Shown here in pieces: positions 62,929 through 64,000 of a stretch of 64,000 bases of DNA. How positions within the stretch are numbered: position 1 is the stretch's first letter; each line of letters starts with the position of its first letter. A program made the position numbers and the translations under genes. The DNA is from Fibrobacterota bacterium. GTDB taxonomy: Bacteria > Fibrobacterota > Chitinivibrionia > Chitinivibrionales > Chitinispirillaceae. Below the pieces are notes generated by a model that was not told where the DNA came from, searched no databases, and saw only the letters and a program-made list of their open reading frames with translations. The stretch covers positions 1 to 64,000 of the forward strand of contig JAEWVR010000005.1 of NCBI GenBank assembly GCA_023459055.1, given 5' to 3'.

Positions 62929-64000
62929 TTAATCATTTACCACTTTTCTATACAATCTATCCATATCGCCGATTACTTTATCCCATGTAAATTCTTTTGA
63001 TATGAAAGAAAAACCCATATCCCCTACCAGTTTCATTGTATCAGGATTTCGCATAAAATCAATAATCGCATGTGCAAGAGATTGAACATTTTTTTCTTCA
63101 ACAAGCACTCCCGATACTTTCGGAATTATTACATCCGGAATTCCTCCGACATTACTTGCAATTACCGGCAATTTATAGGTCATTGCCTCAACAAGTACAA
63201 CTCCCAGACCCTCAGTATCACCATTTTTGTCAACGATAGCCGGTAACACAAATATATCTGCATTAGTAAACAGCTCATTCAGCGTCGCTGACGGCACTTT
63301 ACCAGGAAGAAAAACACTGTTTTCGAGGCCCAGTGTTTTTACCTGTTCTATCAACTGATCTCTCAGTGGCCCGCCACCCGCAATTGTAAGCTTTGCATCA
63401 GGAAATTCCCTGACAACAATACTCATTGCATCAACAAGGTACTTAAATCCTTTTCGCTCAATCATTCGTCCTAAACTAAAAACAAGCCTCCCGCTTTTTT
63501 CCTTCTTCTGTTGCAATGACGGTTCGATGGTTGTACCATAGGGGATTATATTTACAGGTTTATTGTTAATCGATGTCACATTCCTTCCTGTAAATGATGA
63601 ATTCACGATTATTGCGTCAGCGTGCTCAATAAAATATTTAAGAAATAATTTGACAAAACCAAATCGTTTTGCAAGCAGTAATTCAGCGCCGTGAAAGTTC
63701 AGGATAACTTTTGTTTTCCTGAAAAGCAATGCGAAAGTACTTAAAATACCATGTGGGAAAGGCCAATGCACATGAAGTATATCATACTTTTCTCTTCTGT
63801 TAAGCAATGCCAGGCAGATTGATCCTGCGATAATGTAGAGCACAGTCAGCACTTTATAATGAAATTTGTGGATCTTGTTAACGCCCCCCTCTTCACCGGT
63901 AAGGTCTTCCCACTTTGAAAAGAAGTACCTGAACCGTTTCACCCTGACACCATCAATGGTATGTGATTTTAATCCCCTGAATGATGGTGCAAACACGGTT
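62929..64000 (-). CDS. GT4-family glycosyltransferase (5'-truncated)
   Basis: At least 355 aa; the frame stays open to the right window edge (63996 is only the last internal GTG), so the N-terminus is missing. The remaining part has the GT-B donor half: SLGRMIERKGFKYLVDAM, LTIAGGGPLRDQL and the E-x7-E nucleotide-sugar motif EGLGVVLVEAM with FVLPAIVDKNGDTE. The acceptor half shows HVHWPFPHGILSTF and VILNFHGAELL. It builds polysaccharide or glycolipid; donor and acceptor are unknown. Confidence 0.88.
   Translation of the reverse strand, partial: TVFAPSFRGLKSHTIDGVRVKRFRYFFSKWEDLTGEEGGVNKIHKFHYKVLTVLYIIAGSICLALLNRREKYDILHVHWPFPHGILSTFALLFRKTKVILNFHGAELLLAKRFGFVKLFLKYFIEHADAIIVNSSFTGRNVTSINNKPVNIIPYGTTIEPSLQQKKEKSGRLVFSLGRMIERKGFKYLVDAMSIVVREFPDAKLTIAGGGPLRDQLIEQVKTLGLENSVFLPGKVPSATLNELFTNADIFVLPAIVDKNGDTEGLGVVLVEAMTYKLPVIASNVGGIPDVIIPKVSGVLVEEKNVQSLAHAIIDFMRNPDTMKLVGDMGFSFISKEFTWDKVIGDMDRLYRKVVND

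Noticed and set aside
1..64000. tRNA or rRNA genes
   Set aside because: No cloverleaf with TTCRANY T-loop signature or rRNA segments were found in the gaps.

Overview
The window reads as a chromosomal stretch of a mesophilic Gram-negative bacterium. It has FecR/outer-membrane-barrel, LysM and periplasmic Spy-like proteins and long AT-rich intergenic gaps. A group-II-type geranylgeranylglyceryl-phosphate synthase and a geranylgeranyl-reductase-like flavoprotein point to the FCB superphylum (Fibrobacterota or Chitinivibrionales-like). That placement is inference from gene content, not a phylogeny. No rRNA, tRNA or CRISPR array was seen.

Layout. 0-2.5 kb (minus): the 5' end of a group IIC intron sits just behind the terminator of an ECF sigma / membrane anti-sigma / Spy-like operon, followed by a methyltransferase. 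2.6-9.2 kb: rpiB, dCMP deaminase, a phosphopantetheinyl transferase, a GGR-like flavoprotein, a J-domain protein, ung and tgt. 9.6-21.2 kb (plus): a long information-processing run rimP-nusA-infB-rbfA-nrnA-truB-ribF-rpsO-pnp-dut. 21.3-30.3 kb (plus): a defence island with a complete type I Wadjet system (jetABCD), decayed DNA (a probable phosphohexomutase remnant and a frameshifted lipoprotein gene) and an AbiE toxin-antitoxin pair bracketed by two 38-bp dyad repeats. 30.3-33.3 kb (minus): radical SAM enzyme, Nudix hydrolase, beta-CASP nuclease. 33.6-38.6 kb (plus): Ser/Thr kinase, a 701-aa protein with a degenerate GGDEF-like C-terminus, and a dynamin-like GTPase. 38.7-51.5 kb: a LysM protein with a small membrane protein, argJ, a secreted Cache protein next to a chemoreceptor, GGGP synthase-alaS, recA, glgB. 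52-64 kb: two unrecognised envelope proteins, cinA-C, queD-queE-queC, a SpoU methyltransferase behind a hexanucleotide repeat, a duplicated-domain protein, an FecR-barrel protein followed by a PBP-era pair, and a glycosyltransferase cut by the window edge.

How the genes work together. Ribosome and RNA maturation dominate the plus-strand run. Queuosine synthesis is split between queDEC (55-56 kb) and tgt (8-9 kb). GGGP synthase (44 kb) and the GGR-like reductase (5 kb) could belong to one ether-lipid route. Wadjet and AbiE together form the only clearly accessory block. The least conventional parts are that island's architecture (flanking repeats, pseudogenes, a shared AAAGTACACT motif), the kinase / pseudo-GGDEF / dynamin neighbourhood, and the separately encoded Cache sensor beside a chemoreceptor.
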